This document shows, piece by piece, positions 25,065 to 34,321 of a stretch of 64,000 bases of DNA. Numbering within the stretch: the stretch's first letter is position 1; every line of letters starts with the position of its first letter. This stretch comes from Rhizobiales bacterium Ga0077537 (GTDB lineage: Bacteria > Pseudomonadota > Alphaproteobacteria > Rhizobiales > Hyphomicrobiaceae), in assembly GCA_001464955.1 (NCBI GenBank), contig LNEM01000030.1, positions 186,001 to 250,000 on the forward strand. Reading direction: 5' to 3'. Under the pieces are notes generated by a model. The model was not told where the DNA came from. It was given only the letters and a program-made list of their open reading frames with translations, and made no database searches. The translations under genes were made by a program, and so were the position numbers.

Positions 25065-26327
25065 ATGTCGAGATCGGAAAGCAATCGCCGCGTCGACGGC
25101 CAACGCCTCTGGGACAGCCTGATGGAGATGGCCAGGATCGGCGCCACGCCGAAAGGCGGCGTCAATCGTCTGGCGCTGACGGATCTCGACCGCGAGAGCC
25201 GCCACCTGTTCCAGTCCTGGGCCGAAGCCGCGGGCTGTACGGTGACGGTCGACCGCATGGGCACCATGTTCGCCCGCCGTCCGGGCACCGACCCGTCGTT
25301 GCCGCCCGTCATGCTCGGCAGTCACCTCGACACCCAGCCGACCGGGGGCAAGTTCGACGGCGCGCTCGGCGTTCTGGCGGCTCTGGAAGTGGTCCGTACC
25401 CTTCAGGACCTCGAGATCCGGACGCGCCACCCCATCGAGATCGTGAACTGGACCAACGAGGAGGGCTCCCGCTTCGCCCCCGCGATGACGGCCTCGGGCG
25501 TCTTTGCCGGCGCCCTGACCCTGGAGCAGGCCCTCGCGATCGAAGACAAATCCGGGACTACGATGGGCGCCGAGCTGGACCGCATCGGCTTTGCCGGCCC
25601 ATTGCCGGTCGGAAACCGGCCGGTCCACGCCTTCTTTGAGTTGCACATCGAGCAGGGTCCCATCCTCGAGGAGGAAGGCACCGACGTTGGCATCGTCACC
25701 GTAGCCAACGGCCAGAAGTGGTACGAGATTCGCCTCGAAGGCGTCGAGAGCCACGCTGGCCCCACCCCGATGAGCCGGCGCAAGGACGCACTGCTCGGCG
25801 CCGCACGCATCGTCGAGCGCGTGAACGCCATTGGCCACGCCCACGATCCGTCGGCCTGCGCCACCTGTGGCATGATCGAGGCCTACCCGAACTCGCGCAA
25901 CGTGATCCCGGGCTCGGTATTCCTCACCGTCGACCTGCGGCATCCGGAGGGTGACAAGCTTCTCTCGATGAGCAACGCGCTCGAGCGCGCCATCGACGAG
26001 ATCGCGGCCGCGACCGGTCTGATCGCGAGCTGGAAGACGGTCGCCGACTTCCCCCCCCAGCCGTTCGAAGCCGGGTGCGTCGATGCCGTGCGCAAGGCCG
26101 CAGCCAGGCTCGGACTATCAGCCCGGGAGATCTCTTCCGGCGCCGGTCACGACGCCGTCTACATGGCGCGGGTGGCCCCGACCGCCATGATCTTCGTGCC
26201 GTGCATCGATGGCATCAGCCACAACGAGGCGGAAAACATGAAGCCGGAATGGGCGACGGCAGGTGCCGACGTGCTGCTGGAGGCGGTTCTCGAGAAGGCC
26301 GAGGTGGTCGGAAGCGGCGGCGGCTGA
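25065..26327 (+). CDS. M20-family Zn-dependent amidohydrolase (N-carbamoyl-L-amino acid hydrolase / allantoate amidohydrolase type)
   Basis: A 420-residue metal hydrolase of the UAAH/AllC group. Metal and active-site motifs visible are GSHLDTQPTGGKFDG, TNEEGSRFAP, FELHIEQGPILE, HAGPTPMSRRKDAL and the C-terminal SHNEAEN. These enzymes cleave carbamoyl or amide bonds in ureide, hydantoin or pyrimidine breakdown; the substrate cannot be fixed from sequence. It is followed after 87 bases by an FAD-dependent oxidase, possibly in one transcript. Confidence 0.92.
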   Translation: MSRSESNRRVDGQRLWDSLMEMARIGATPKGGVNRLALTDLDRESRHLFQSWAEAAGCTVTVDRMGTMFARRPGTDPSLPPVMLGSHLDTQPTGGKFDGALGVLAALEVVRTLQDLEIRTRHPIEIVNWTNEEGSRFAPAMTASGVFAGALTLEQALAIEDKSGTTMGAELDRIGFAGPLPVGNRPVHAFFELHIEQGPILEEEGTDVGIVTVANGQKWYEIRLEGVESHAGPTPMSRRKDALLGAARIVERVNAIGHAHDPSACATCGMIEAYPNSRNVIPGSVFLTVDLRHPEGDKLLSMSNALERAIDEIAAATGLIASWKTVADFPPQPFEAGCVDAVRKAAARLGLSAREISSGAGHDAVYMARVAPTAMIFVPCIDGISHNEAENMKPEWATAGADVLLEAVLEKAEVVGSGGG

Positions 26328-26414
26328 GCCGGCACCTCCCCATACAGCCCTGTTCACCCACGCGAATTCGTGGCATCAGACCGCGCCCGCAGAACCATCG
26401 AGGAGCCGCCACGC

Positions 26415-27518
26415 ATGAGCGCCGATGTAGAAACCGTCGTGATCGGAGCCGGCGTGGTCGGACTGGCGATTGCCCGCGAGCTGAGCCTTCGCGGGCAGGA
26501 GGTCATGGTCCTCGAGCAGCACGACCTCATCGGCTCCGAGACGTCGTCCCGCAACAGCGAGGTCATCCACGCCGGGATCTACTATCCGCCGGGTTCGCTC
26601 CGCGCGAAACTGTGCGTCGAAGGCAAGCAGAAGCTCTATGCGTTCTGCGCCGAGAACGGCGTCGATCATGAGCCCATCACCAAGCTTCTGGTGGCGACAT
26701 CGGAAAGCCAGCTGCCAAAGCTGAAGGCGATCCAGGAAACGGCCATCAGGAACGGCGTCACCGATCTCCAGCCCATGACCGGCGAAGAAGCCCGCAAGCT
26801 CGAACCCGAGCTGTTCTGCGTCGCAGCCATGCTGTCGCCGTCGACCGGCATCGTCGACAGTCACGGCCTGATGCTGGCGCTCCAGGGTCACGCCGAGACC
26901 AATGGCGCTCAGGTCGTCCTCAACACGCCCGTGGAGCGTCTGGGCCTTGGACCGTCGGGCCTCTATGAGATCGCTGTCGGCGGCGGCATGGCGACGACCA
27001 TCAAGGCGAAGCGTCTCGTGGTATCGGCGGGGCTGCACGCATCGAAGCTCGCCCGCACCCTGCCGTGGAGCGGCAATTACCGGCCTCCCGAGACCTACTA
27101 CGCGGTCGGCCAGTATTACGCCCTGTCGGGAAAATCGCCGTTCTCGCGTCACATCTACCCGATGCCGGACGGCGCCTGGCTCGGCCTGCATGTGACGGTC
27201 GATATCGGCGGGCGGTGCAAGTTCGGGCCCGACATCGAGTGGATTCCCGAGATCGACTACAGCTTCAAGCCCGAGAAGCTGGAGAAATTCCTGGGGTTCA
27301 TCCGCACCTACTATCCGGCCCTCGATCCGGAGCGCCTGCACCCGGACTACACCGGCATCCGGCCCAAGCTTTATCGTGAGGGCGAGCCGGTTCCGGACTT
27401 TTTCCTGCACGGGCGGGAAACGCATGGGCTCCCCGGCCTGATGCTCCTCTATGGCATCGAAAGCCCCGGCCTGACGGCGTCCATGGCGCTTGCCGAGATG
27501 GTCGCCGAGCGCATCTGA
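26415..27518 (+). CDS. FAD-dependent oxidoreductase, L-2-hydroxyglutarate dehydrogenase-like
   Basis: A 367-residue DAO-fold flavoprotein. The N-terminal dinucleotide motif is VVIGAGVVGLAIAREL, followed by SSRNSEVIHAGIYYP, which is typical of LhgO/L2HGDH-like enzymes, and a C-terminal YGIESPGLTASMALA. Such enzymes oxidise L-2-hydroxyglutarate or related 2-hydroxy acids and pass electrons to the quinone pool. AGGAG lies before ATG 26415. Function by family only. Confidence 0.88.
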   Translation: MSADVETVVIGAGVVGLAIARELSLRGQEVMVLEQHDLIGSETSSRNSEVIHAGIYYPPGSLRAKLCVEGKQKLYAFCAENGVDHEPITKLLVATSESQLPKLKAIQETAIRNGVTDLQPMTGEEARKLEPELFCVAAMLSPSTGIVDSHGLMLALQGHAETNGAQVVLNTPVERLGLGPSGLYEIAVGGGMATTIKAKRLVVSAGLHASKLARTLPWSGNYRPPETYYAVGQYYALSGKSPFSRHIYPMPDGAWLGLHVTVDIGGRCKFGPDIEWIPEIDYSFKPEKLEKFLGFIRTYYPALDPERLHPDYTGIRPKLYREGEPVPDFFLHGRETHGLPGLMLLYGIESPGLTASMALAEMVAERI

Positions 27519-27698
27519 GCCGGCGCCCCCGCCGCAGTCGGCAGGAGCACGGCGAGCGGATCGCGGTGGAAAACCACCGGCTGCGCGCTTTGCCATCTCA
27601 ATGCTGCCGTTCGGCCTGTGCAAGGTCGGCCTGTTTCCTCGCGCGATTCGTGCGTGGCGACAGGCGGCGCGCCTTGCGTGCAGTGAGGACCGGCTACG

Positions 27699-28304
27699 GT
27701 GAACCCGAACATGCAGCAGAAAGTCGAAGCCCCTAGCGATGCCGATACGCGCATCGCGCCCGATCCGCTGGCAGCCGTCCTCCCGGCGATTTCCGCGCTT
27801 GCCGCCATCGCATCGATTGCAGCCATCAACTGGGTCGGCCAGGAGCGGACACCTGACCGCGCACGCTCCCGCCGCAAGGCTGGCGTCGCCTTGCGCGATC
27901 TAGAGTCCTGCTGCATGGGCCTGCAGGAGATTTTCCGGCGCCTCCAGCGCAGCCCGAAGCTGTTTGCGGGTGATGGCCCGGCTGCCGCCTCGCCACTGAA
28001 GTTCGGCGTCTGTGGTCCACGTATCGATCCGGCGCTGGCCCGGTCCTATCACCAGCTCATGAACGACATCGCCTCGATGCTTGTGCTCGCCTCACAGAAC
28101 GCGTTCGACGTGATGAGCGCCATCGAGGACGGCGAGATCCTGGCGCCGGAACAGCTCTTCTTCGGCTTCGGCGAGCAGCAGGACGCGCTCAACAAGCTGG
28201 TCCAGAACCGCGCCACGCTGCGTGTCATCGTCGAGACGGGAGGCGAGGTGTCGGAGCGCCTGACGGCACTGGTCCGCGAACTGCGCACCTACAAGGTCGA
28301 ATAG
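27699..28304 (+). CDS. Hypothetical protein with N-terminal hydrophobic segment
   Basis: A 201-residue protein of no family I recognise. Residues about 25-45 (LAAVLPAISALAAIASIAAI) form a possible membrane anchor; the remainder is helical with a DIASMLVLASQNAFDVMSAIED stretch split between two helices. The start is GTG 27699 with GAGG nine bases upstream; ATG 27711 is the alternative. Codon use matches that of neighbours, which supports a real gene. It converges on hemW. Confidence 0.7.
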   Translation: MNPNMQQKVEAPSDADTRIAPDPLAAVLPAISALAAIASIAAINWVGQERTPDRARSRRKAGVALRDLESCCMGLQEIFRRLQRSPKLFAGDGPAAASPLKFGVCGPRIDPALARSYHQLMNDIASMLVLASQNAFDVMSAIEDGEILAPEQLFFGFGEQQDALNKLVQNRATLRVIVETGGEVSERLTALVRELRTYKVE

Positions 28305-28328
28305 CCCCGCCAGATCTGAGGCCAGATC

Positions 28329-29594
28329 TCAGGCCAGATCCGGCCGAAACGACTTGGACAACTGCCGCACGACCTCGTTCAGCACGAACCGGCCTGCCCG
28401 TGTCGCCCGGATTCTGTCATTTCCAAAGACTTCTAGCACGCCGAGCCCCGCGAGCCGATCGATCACGGCCTGATCCGGCCTGACCCCACCGACACGGGCG
28501 AGCCGGACGAGATCGATCCCCTCGCTCAAGCGGAGCCCCATGAGCAGCAATTCGTCGGCCTGCTCCTCGGCGGTCAGCACCTGGTCTTCGATCACGCCGC
28601 GTCCGGTGGCGGCCACCCTCTGCATCCAGGCTTCGGGCCCGCGCTCGTTGACGGTCGCCACCCGACCGTCTGGCCTGAGTTCCCGCCCATGAGCACCGGG
28701 TCCGAGCCCCACATAGCTGCCATAGCGCCAGTAGACGAGATTGTGCCGGCTTTCCTGCCCGGGCCGGGCGTGATTGGAGATCTCGTACGCCGGCATGCCC
28801 GCGGCCTCGGTCATGTCCTGCGTCAGCGCATAGAGCCGGTCGGCGATCTCCGGCTCTGGAACGTGCAGCTTGCCGGCCCGATGCAGGTCGGCGAACGGCG
28901 TCCCCTCCTCGATCGTGAGCTGGTAGAGGGAGAGATGGTCGGACCCCAGCCGCAGCGCTGTGGTCAGCTCGGCTTCCCAGACCGCTTCCGTCATGCCGGG
29001 GCGGGCATAGATGAGATCGAACGAGACCCGGTCGAAGGTGGCCCGCGCGATATCGAGCGCGGCCAGCGCGTCAGCCAGCGAGTGCAGCCGGCCGAGCCGC
29101 TTCAGCGCCCCGTCGTCGAGCGCCTGCACCCCGAGCGAGACACGGTTGACGCCCGCCGCCAGATAGCCCCGGAACCGCCCGGCCTCGACACTCCCCGGGT
29201 TCGCTTCCAGCGTGATTTCGCACCCATCGGAAACGCCGAATGTCGCCTCGACCGCCTCGATGATGCCAGCCACCGTGCCGGGCTGCATGAGCGACGGCGT
29301 CCCCCCACCGAAGAAGATGCTCTCGACCGGTCCACGGCTCGCGAGCCCGCGCGCGGTGCTGGCGATTTCCGCGAGATAGGCGTCGAGATAGGCCCGCTCG
29401 TCCCAACCGCCATGGCGGACGTGGCTGTTGAAGTCGCAATAGGGGCACTTCTGCGCGCAGAACGGCCAGTGCACGTAGACCGCGAACGCCTCCGGCGCGA
29501 CGACGCCGGCAGCCCCGGGTGCGCCGCGGCCGGCCTCAGCCGAGACAGGCGTCGACGAACAGCTTGAAGGCTCTGGCCCGATGGGAGATCTCAT
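28329..29594 (-). CDS. hemW: HemW-like radical SAM protein (heme chaperone)
   Basis: A 421-residue radical SAM protein. The cluster motif CAQKCPYC gives C46, C50, C53 and is followed by DF, so the fourth cysteine of true HemN is absent, which marks Hem[16 protein letters not shown] and [10 protein letters not shown] are family signatures. HemW binds heme and inserts it into respiratory enzymes. The start is uncertain: ATG 29594 gives a 59-base overlap with rdgB and a GGAG twelve bases upstream; no ATG or GTG lies closer to the conserved VYVHWP. Confidence 0.9.
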   Translation of the reverse strand: MRSPIGPEPSSCSSTPVSAEAGRGAPGAAGVVAPEAFAVYVHWPFCAQKCPYCDFNSHVRHGGWDERAYLDAYLAEIASTARGLASRGPVESIFFGGGTPSLMQPGTVAGIIEAVEATFGVSDGCEITLEANPGSVEAGRFRGYLAAGVNRVSLGVQALDDGALKRLGRLHSLADALAALDIARATFDRVSFDLIYARPGMTEAVWEAELTTALRLGSDHLSLYQLTIEEGTPFADLHRAGKLHVPEPEIADRLYALTQDMTEAAGMPAYEISNHARPGQESRHNLVYWRYGSYVGLGPGAHGRELRPDGRVATVNERGPEAWMQRVAATGRGVIEDQVLTAEEQADELLLMGLRLSEGIDLVRLARVGGVRPDQAVIDRLAGLGVLEVFGNDRIRATRAGRFVLNEVVRQLSKSFRPDLA

Positions 29595-30153
29595 GCTTTT
29601 TCCCGGGCTCCATTTCGCCGAAGGTGAGGGTCTCGCCGTCCGCGACGAACATGGGGTCGTAGCCGAAGCCTTTCGAGCCCCGCGGCGGCCAGACGAGATG
29701 CCCGAACACCCGACCCTCGAACACCTGCGTTTCGCCATCCGGCCACGCAAGGCAAAGCGCCGCCGTGAAATTCGCACGCGGCGCCGGGTCCGCCATGGTG
29801 ACGCCACGCTCCGCGAGCGCCTCCTGAACCTTGCGCATCGCGAACGTAAAGTCCTTGGCCGGCCCTGCCCAGCGCGCCGAATAGATGCCGGGATCGCCAC
29901 CGAGCACCTCGACCTCGAGCCCGGAATCATCCGAAAGTGCCGGCAGCCCCGTGGCCAATGCCGAATGCAACGCCTTCAGGCGGGCGTTCCCGGCGAACGT
30001 CGTCTCGGTCTCGTCGGGCTCTGACACGCCGAGCGTACCGGCGGAGACCGCATCCAGCCCGAACGGCCGAACCAGTTCGCCGATTTCCCTGAGCTTGCCA
30101 GGGTTGTGGCTTGCGACCACCAGACGGCCGCCGCGCGTCAGCTTGCGTTGCAT
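29536..30153 (-). CDS. rdgB: XTP/dITP pyrophosphatase (RdgB/HAM1)
   Basis: A 205-residue protein of the HAM1/RdgB family: [14 protein letters not shown] at the start, [20 protein letters not shown], and GFGYDPMFV and SHRARA near the end. It removes ITP and XTP from the nucleotide pool. The start codon overlaps the stop of the upstream VOC gene (TGATG), and the 3' end overlaps hemW, so rph-VOC-rdgB-hemW looks like one operon. Confidence 0.95.
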   Translation of the reverse strand: MQRKLTRGGRLVVASHNPGKLREIGELVRPFGLDAVSAGTLGVSEPDETETTFAGNARLKALHSALATGLPALSDDSGLEVEVLGGDPGIYSARWAGPAKDFTFAMRKVQEALAERGVTMADPAPRANFTAALCLAWPDGETQVFEGRVFGHLVWPPRGSKGFGYDPMFVADGETLTFGEMEPGKKHEISHRARAFKLFVDACLG

Positions 30154-30584
30154 CAGCGTTCAAAGCCCCAGATCTTTGGTTCCGCGAACTCGAGACAGTT
30201 GCCGCAGGGATCGCGGAAATAAAGCGATCGCCCGCCGGACGCCGGCCACACGAAATCGGCTTCGATGGCCACGCCCTCGGCTTCGAGACGGGCCCGCCAG
30301 GCGTCGATCTCGTCGGCGGAGGCCCGGAAGCAGACGTGTCCCTCGCCCTGCGCGCCGTGGGGTGGCACCGGCAGCGTCCCGGCCTTGGGTGGAACAACCG
30401 TCGCATCCGGGTTGAAGATCAGCACCACCTGCTCACCGACACGATAGAAGATCTGCCGCCCGGCCATCGTGTGGAACGGCTCAAGGCCGAGCACCCGTCG
30501 CCAGAACTGCTCCGTTGCGGCGAGATCGCGCGCATAGAGAACGGTTTCGAGAACGCCAGTCGGCTTCAATGACGGCTCGGCCAT
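30153..30584 (-). CDS. VOC family (glyoxalase-like) protein
   Basis: A 143-residue single-domain VOC protein: [20 protein letters not shown] at the start, [15 protein letters not shown] in the middle, and [15 protein letters not shown] near the end with the usual C-terminal glutamate. Metal-dependent dioxygenase, lyase or resistance functions are all possible. ATG 30584 follows GGGAG. It is inserted between rph and rdgB in the same operon. Confidence 0.88.
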   Translation of the reverse strand: MAEPSLKPTGVLETVLYARDLAATEQFWRRVLGLEPFHTMAGRQIFYRVGEQVVLIFNPDATVVPPKAGTLPVPPHGAQGEGHVCFRASADEIDAWRARLEAEGVAIEADFVWPASGGRSLYFRDPCGNCLEFAEPKIWGFER

Positions 30585-30648
30585 GGCCCTGACTCCCATC
30601 CCGTGATTGCACGGTGGCCGACGCGATACGCCGGCCCTCGCATCATCG

Positions 30649-31362
30649 TCAGGACACGGTCAGCTTCTGCAGCGAGATCAGCTCGCCGATGCCCTTCTTG
30701 GCGAGCGCCTGCAGTTCGGCGAAGTTCTGCTCGCTGAACGGTACGGTCTCGGCCGTGCCCTGCACCTCGACGAGACCACCCGATCCGGTCATGACGAAAT
30801 TGGCATCCGCATCGGCGTTCGAATCCTCCGGATAGTCGAGGTCGAGCACCGCGCTACCCTTGTAGAGGCCGCATGAGACGGCCGCCACGTGGTCGCGGAT
30901 CACTCCGTCGCGGACCATGTCGCGCTGGCGCATCCACTGAATGCAATCGTGGAGCGCCACCCATGCGCCCGTGATGGCCGCCGTCCGAGTTCCACCGTCG
31001 GCCTGGATCACGTCGCAATCGACGGTGATCTGGCGTTCGCCGAGCTTCGGCAGATCGACCACCGCGCGCAGGGCGCGCCCGATGAGGCGCTGGATCTCCT
31101 GCGTCCGCCCGGACGGATGCCCCGTTGTCACCTCACGCCGTGTCCGCTCGGCCGTCGCCCGCGGCAACATCGAGTACTCCGCCGTGACCCAGCCGCGCGC
31201 CTGGCCCTTGAGCCACGGCGGCACCCGCTCCTCGAGCGTCGCGAGACACAGGACGTGGGTATTCCCGAACTTGATCAGGCACGACCCTTCCGCATGCATG
31301 GACACGGCACGATCGATGGAAACACGGCGCAGCTCGTCGGGCTGACGCTTGGAAGGACGCAT
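30649..31362 (-). CDS. rph: Ribonuclease PH
   Basis: A 237-residue phosphorolytic exoribonuclease: [12 protein letters not shown] at the start, [18 protein letters not shown], the conserved [19 protein letters not shown] (phosphate site) and [15 protein letters not shown]. It trims tRNA 3' ends. Length is normal. The gene is divergent from hrcA, the usual alphaproteobacterial arrangement. Confidence 0.96.
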   Translation of the reverse strand: MRPSKRQPDELRRVSIDRAVSMHAEGSCLIKFGNTHVLCLATLEERVPPWLKGQARGWVTAEYSMLPRATAERTRREVTTGHPSGRTQEIQRLIGRALRAVVDLPKLGERQITVDCDVIQADGGTRTAAITGAWVALHDCIQWMRQRDMVRDGVIRDHVAAVSCGLYKGSAVLDLDYPEDSNADADANFVMTGSGGLVEVQGTAETVPFSEQNFAELQALAKKGIGELISLQKLTVS

Positions 31363-31411
31363 TTTGGGCTCGCTGGTTGGCCGGCACGGTCCGGCAGCAT
31401 GTTTGAGGGCG

Positions 31412-31440
31412 AAGCTAGTTGACCGGGCGCGACGGATCAA
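31412..31440 (-). promoter_or_regulatory. Possible sigma-70 promoter for the rph operon
   Basis: On the minus strand TTGATC, 17 bases, TAGCTT, about 50 bases upstream of rph. The -10 match is weak. Confidence 0.35.
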
Positions 31441-31515
31441 CCGCAACCTCGCAGGGGCCCAACGGGCCCGGCCGGCCCGCCGAGCCAGAATTGCGACCCG
31501 GCCCTACGACGGCCG

Positions 31516-31544
31516 TTGACTGAGGGGCTGGCTGCACCTAGCTG
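31516..31544 (+). promoter_or_regulatory. Possible sigma-70 promoter for hrcA
   Basis: TTGACT (31516-31521), 17 bases, TAGCTG (31539-31544), 47 bases upstream of hrcA. The -35 is good but the -10 is poor. Confidence 0.3.
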
Positions 31545-31590
31545 TGTGAAAGGCCTCGCTTTACATGCAGATTTGCGGTCGATCAGGGGC

Positions 31591-32649
31591 ATGACACAAA
31601 AACTGACGTCGATTCAGAAGCTCAACGAGCGGTCGCGGGAGATATTCCGGCAGATCGTCGAGACCTATTTGAGCACCGGTGAGCCTGTCGGCTCGCGCAA
31701 TCTCTCGCGCCACCTGCCGATCAACCTGTCCCCGGCCTCGGTCCGCAACGTCATGTCGGACCTCGAGCATCTGGGGCTGATCTACGCCCCTCACACATCC
31801 GCCGGGCGCCTCCCGACCCAGATCGGCCTCCGGCTGTTCGTCGACGGGCTCCTCGAGATCGGCAACCTCACCGAGGACGAGCGCCGCCAGATCGACTCCC
31901 AGCTCGCCGCCCGTCGCCGCCAGTCGATGGAGCAGGTTCTGGCGAACGCCGGCGATATGATCTCCGGACTGTCGCACTGCGCCGGCCTCGTGCTGACCGA
32001 GAAGCAGGATATGCGCCTCAAGCATATCGAGTTCGTGGGCCTCGAGCCGGGCAAGGCCCTTGTCGTTCTGGTGGGCGAGGACCAGACGGTCGAGAACCGC
32101 GTCATCGAGGTGCCCCGTGGCCTGCCGCAGTCCGCCCTCACCGAGGCCGCCAACTACCTCAATCACCACGTCCGGAGCCTGACCATCGGCGAGGCGCGGA
32201 ACCACATCGTCGCGGAGCTGACCAAGGCCAAGGCTGAACTGGACCAGCTCACGCAGAAGGTCATCGAAGCCGGCCTTGCGACGTGGTCCGGCACGCAGGG
32301 TGAGCGCCGGAGCCTTCTCGTTCGTGGCCAGGCGAACCTGCTGAAGGACGTCGATGCCATCGAGGACCTCGAGCGCATCCGGCAGCTGTTCGACGATCTC
32401 GAATCGAAGAAAGAGCTCGCCCATCTCCTCGGCCTCGCCGAGCGTGGCGACGGCGTGCACATCTTCATCGGCTCCGAGAACAAGCTGTTTTCTCTTTCCG
32501 GCTCCTCCTTGATCGTGGCCCCGTTCCGCGACGAGACGACGAAGGTGGTCGGCATCCTCGGTGTGATCGGCCCCACGCGGTTGAATTATGCGCGCATCAT
32601 TCCCATGGTCGACTACACCGCCCGCCTCATAGGCAAGTCCCTGACTTGA
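31591..32649 (+). CDS. hrcA: Heat-inducible transcription repressor HrcA
   Basis: A 352-residue HrcA: N-terminal winged helix ([45 protein letters not shown]), a GAF-like central domain and a C-terminal [15 protein letters not shown]. It represses groESL-type operons by binding CIRCE elements; no CIRCE copy was found in this window. ATG 31591 has only a weak GGGG upstream. grpE follows 100 bases downstream. Confidence 0.95.
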   Translation: MTQKLTSIQKLNERSREIFRQIVETYLSTGEPVGSRNLSRHLPINLSPASVRNVMSDLEHLGLIYAPHTSAGRLPTQIGLRLFVDGLLEIGNLTEDERRQIDSQLAARRRQSMEQVLANAGDMISGLSHCAGLVLTEKQDMRLKHIEFVGLEPGKALVVLVGEDQTVENRVIEVPRGLPQSALTEAANYLNHHVRSLTIGEARNHIVAELTKAKAELDQLTQKVIEAGLATWSGTQGERRSLLVRGQANLLKDVDAIEDLERIRQLFDDLESKKELAHLLGLAERGDGVHIFIGSENKLFSLSGSSLIVAPFRDETTKVVGILGVIGPTRLNYARIIPMVDYTARLIGKSLT

Positions 32650-32749
32650 TTTTTGCGCTCCACGGTATGACAAGCGGCTCCAACCCCGGCAGCGGCGCTG
32701 AGACTTTGTCCGCGACCGCCCGCCGCCCCCAAGCGACAAGCGAGGCCCG

Positions 32750-33445
32750 ATGAGCGATCCGACGAAGCAACCCGCCGAGACTGAAACAACGGCACACTCC
32801 GATGCGGCCAGCGCCCCTGGCGGTCCGGCACACGCTACCCCCGCCGAACCAGCGAGCGCGAGCGAGGCCCAGATTACCGAGCTGATCGCCCGCCTGCAGG
32901 CCGAAAGCGCCGAGCTGAAGGACCGTCTGTTGCGCACGCACGCCGAGATGGACAACGTCCGCAAGCGCCTCGAGCGCGAGAAGGCCGAGGCCAGCAAGTT
33001 CGCGATCTCGAAGTTCGCGCGCGACGTGGTCGGCATCGGCGACAACGTCCAGCGCGCCCTGGACGTCGTTCCGCATCAGCTCGCCGAGCAGGAGCCGACC
33101 CTCAAGAGCTTCGTCGAGGGCGTGACGATGATCGAGCGTGAGCTGCTGTCGGTTCTAGGCCGCCACGGCATCAAGCGGCTGGACCCGAAGGGCGAGCCGT
33201 TCAACCCGCATCACCACCAGGCCGTTGTGGAGGTGCCGTCGGCTGAGGTCCCGGCTGGCCACATCACCCAGGTCTTTCAGTCCGGCTACATGATCGAGGA
33301 GCGGATCCTGCGCCCAGCCATGGTCGCTGTGTCGAAAGGCGGCGCGAAGCCGTCACCGCCGGCCGAGGAGGCTGTCAATTCCGCGCCCGCTGCCGCGGAT
33401 AGCGCCTCCACGGGCTCCGAACCCAAGCACGATGACGGGGTTTAG
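32750..33445 (+). CDS. grpE: Nucleotide exchange factor GrpE
   Basis: A 231-residue GrpE: an acidic, low-complexity N terminus, a long coiled-coil helix at about residues 40-90 (ELKDRLLRTHAEMDNVRKRL), and the beta domain with GEPFNPHHHQAVVEVP and GYMIEERILRPAMV. It releases ADP from DnaK. The C-terminal tail (about 30 residues, Ala/Pro/Ser-rich) is longer than in E. coli. Its stop overlaps the convergent alkB stop by four bases. Confidence 0.95.
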   Translation: MSDPTKQPAETETTAHSDAASAPGGPAHATPAEPASASEAQITELIARLQAESAELKDRLLRTHAEMDNVRKRLEREKAEASKFAISKFARDVVGIGDNVQRALDVVPHQLAEQEPTLKSFVEGVTMIERELLSVLGRHGIKRLDPKGEPFNPHHHQAVVEVPSAEVPAGHITQVFQSGYMIEERILRPAMVAVSKGGAKPSPPAEEAVNSAPAAADSASTGSEPKHDDGV

Positions 33446-34056
33446 CTGGCGACCGTGACGCGGCGGAGCGTCAGGTTGATGCGCCCGCCGCCCTCGATCA
33501 GGTCGGACGTTCCGGCCCTGACGCGATCGACGCCATGATAGGCCAGCCGCGCCTCGCCTCCGAGGACCACGACATCGCCCGACCTGAGGACCATCCGGGT
33601 CTTCGGGTCGCTACGACGCGACCCGCCGATGTGGAACACGGCGTCGTCGCCGAGCGAGACGGAAACGACGGGCGCATTCCGATCGTGCTCGTCGGCATCG
33701 ACGTGACTGCCCAGCCGGCTTTTGCTGTCATAGACGTTGACGAGGCACGCCTCCGGAAAGGCTGGATAGTCGGCAACGTTGCGCCAGAGGCATACCAGCA
33801 TTGCCGGAATCGCAGGCCACGCGTTTCCCGTGACCGGGTGGAGGCGCTCGTATCGATAGCCGCTGTCCCTGTCCGTGACCCAGCCGAGCGCCCCGGCGTT
33901 GGTCATGCGGACGCTCATGGCCTTTCCGGTGTGCGGCATGGTGGGAACGTACAATGGCGCGTCCGCAACAATATCCCTGACGGCCGCCAACAGCGCCACC
34001 TGGGCGGCTCGGTCGAAATATCCCGAAAAAAACCTAAACCCTTGATGATAGGTCAT
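33442..34056 (-). CDS. alkB: Alkylated DNA repair dioxygenase AlkB
   Basis: A 204-residue Fe(II)/2-oxoglutarate dioxygenase. The metal triad is visible as HVD in SRLGSHVDADE and the histidine in LAYHGVDR; the 2-oxoglutarate arginines lie in GGGRINLTLRR. It removes 1-methyladenine and 3-methylcytosine lesions oxidatively. ATG 34056 starts the conserved FRFFSGYFD region; the frame is open further upstream without a clear start. It lies between grpE and dnaK but on the opposite strand, an insertion in the heat-shock block. Confidence 0.94.
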   Translation of the reverse strand: MTYHQGFRFFSGYFDRAAQVALLAAVRDIVADAPLYVPTMPHTGKAMSVRMTNAGALGWVTDRDSGYRYERLHPVTGNAWPAIPAMLVCLWRNVADYPAFPEACLVNVYDSKSRLGSHVDADEHDRNAPVVSVSLGDDAVFHIGGSRRSDPKTRMVLRSGDVVVLGGEARLAYHGVDRVRAGTSDLIEGGGRINLTLRRVTVAS

Positions 34057-34132
34057 TTTGAGAAGTTCCGAAAGCAGGCGCGTCGCTCCGGCTGGCCGGC
34101 GAGGAAATCTGCGCCCGCGCCTATAGCAAGGC

Positions 34133-34162
34133 GTTGCGGGGCCAATCGGCCACACCTATATA
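34133..34162 (+). promoter_or_regulatory. Possible RpoH-type promoter for dnaK
   Basis: GTTG (34133-34136), 18 bases, CCTATATA (34155-34162), resembling the alphaproteobacterial heat-shock pattern CTTG-N17/18-CYTATNT with one -35 mismatch. It lies 160 bases upstream of dnaK. Confidence 0.45.
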
Positions 34163-34321
34163 GCGCATTGTCGTTTAAGACAGCTCCAGGGGACCGGATC
34201 CAGGGCTCCCACGGCGGAGCACCCGGAGCAACGGATGCCACGCCAGAACGCGCCGCCCTCGGGTGGGCGTAACGGCAACAGGGTCCGAACGGTTCGCCGC
34301 AACGAGAAGGACAGTTACGAC

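Noticed and set aside
31363-34321. CIRCE element (TTAGCACTC-N9-GAGTGCTAA) expected near hrcA or dnaK
   Set aside because: Not found upstream of hrcA, grpE or dnaK; HrcA targets are probably groESL elsewhere.
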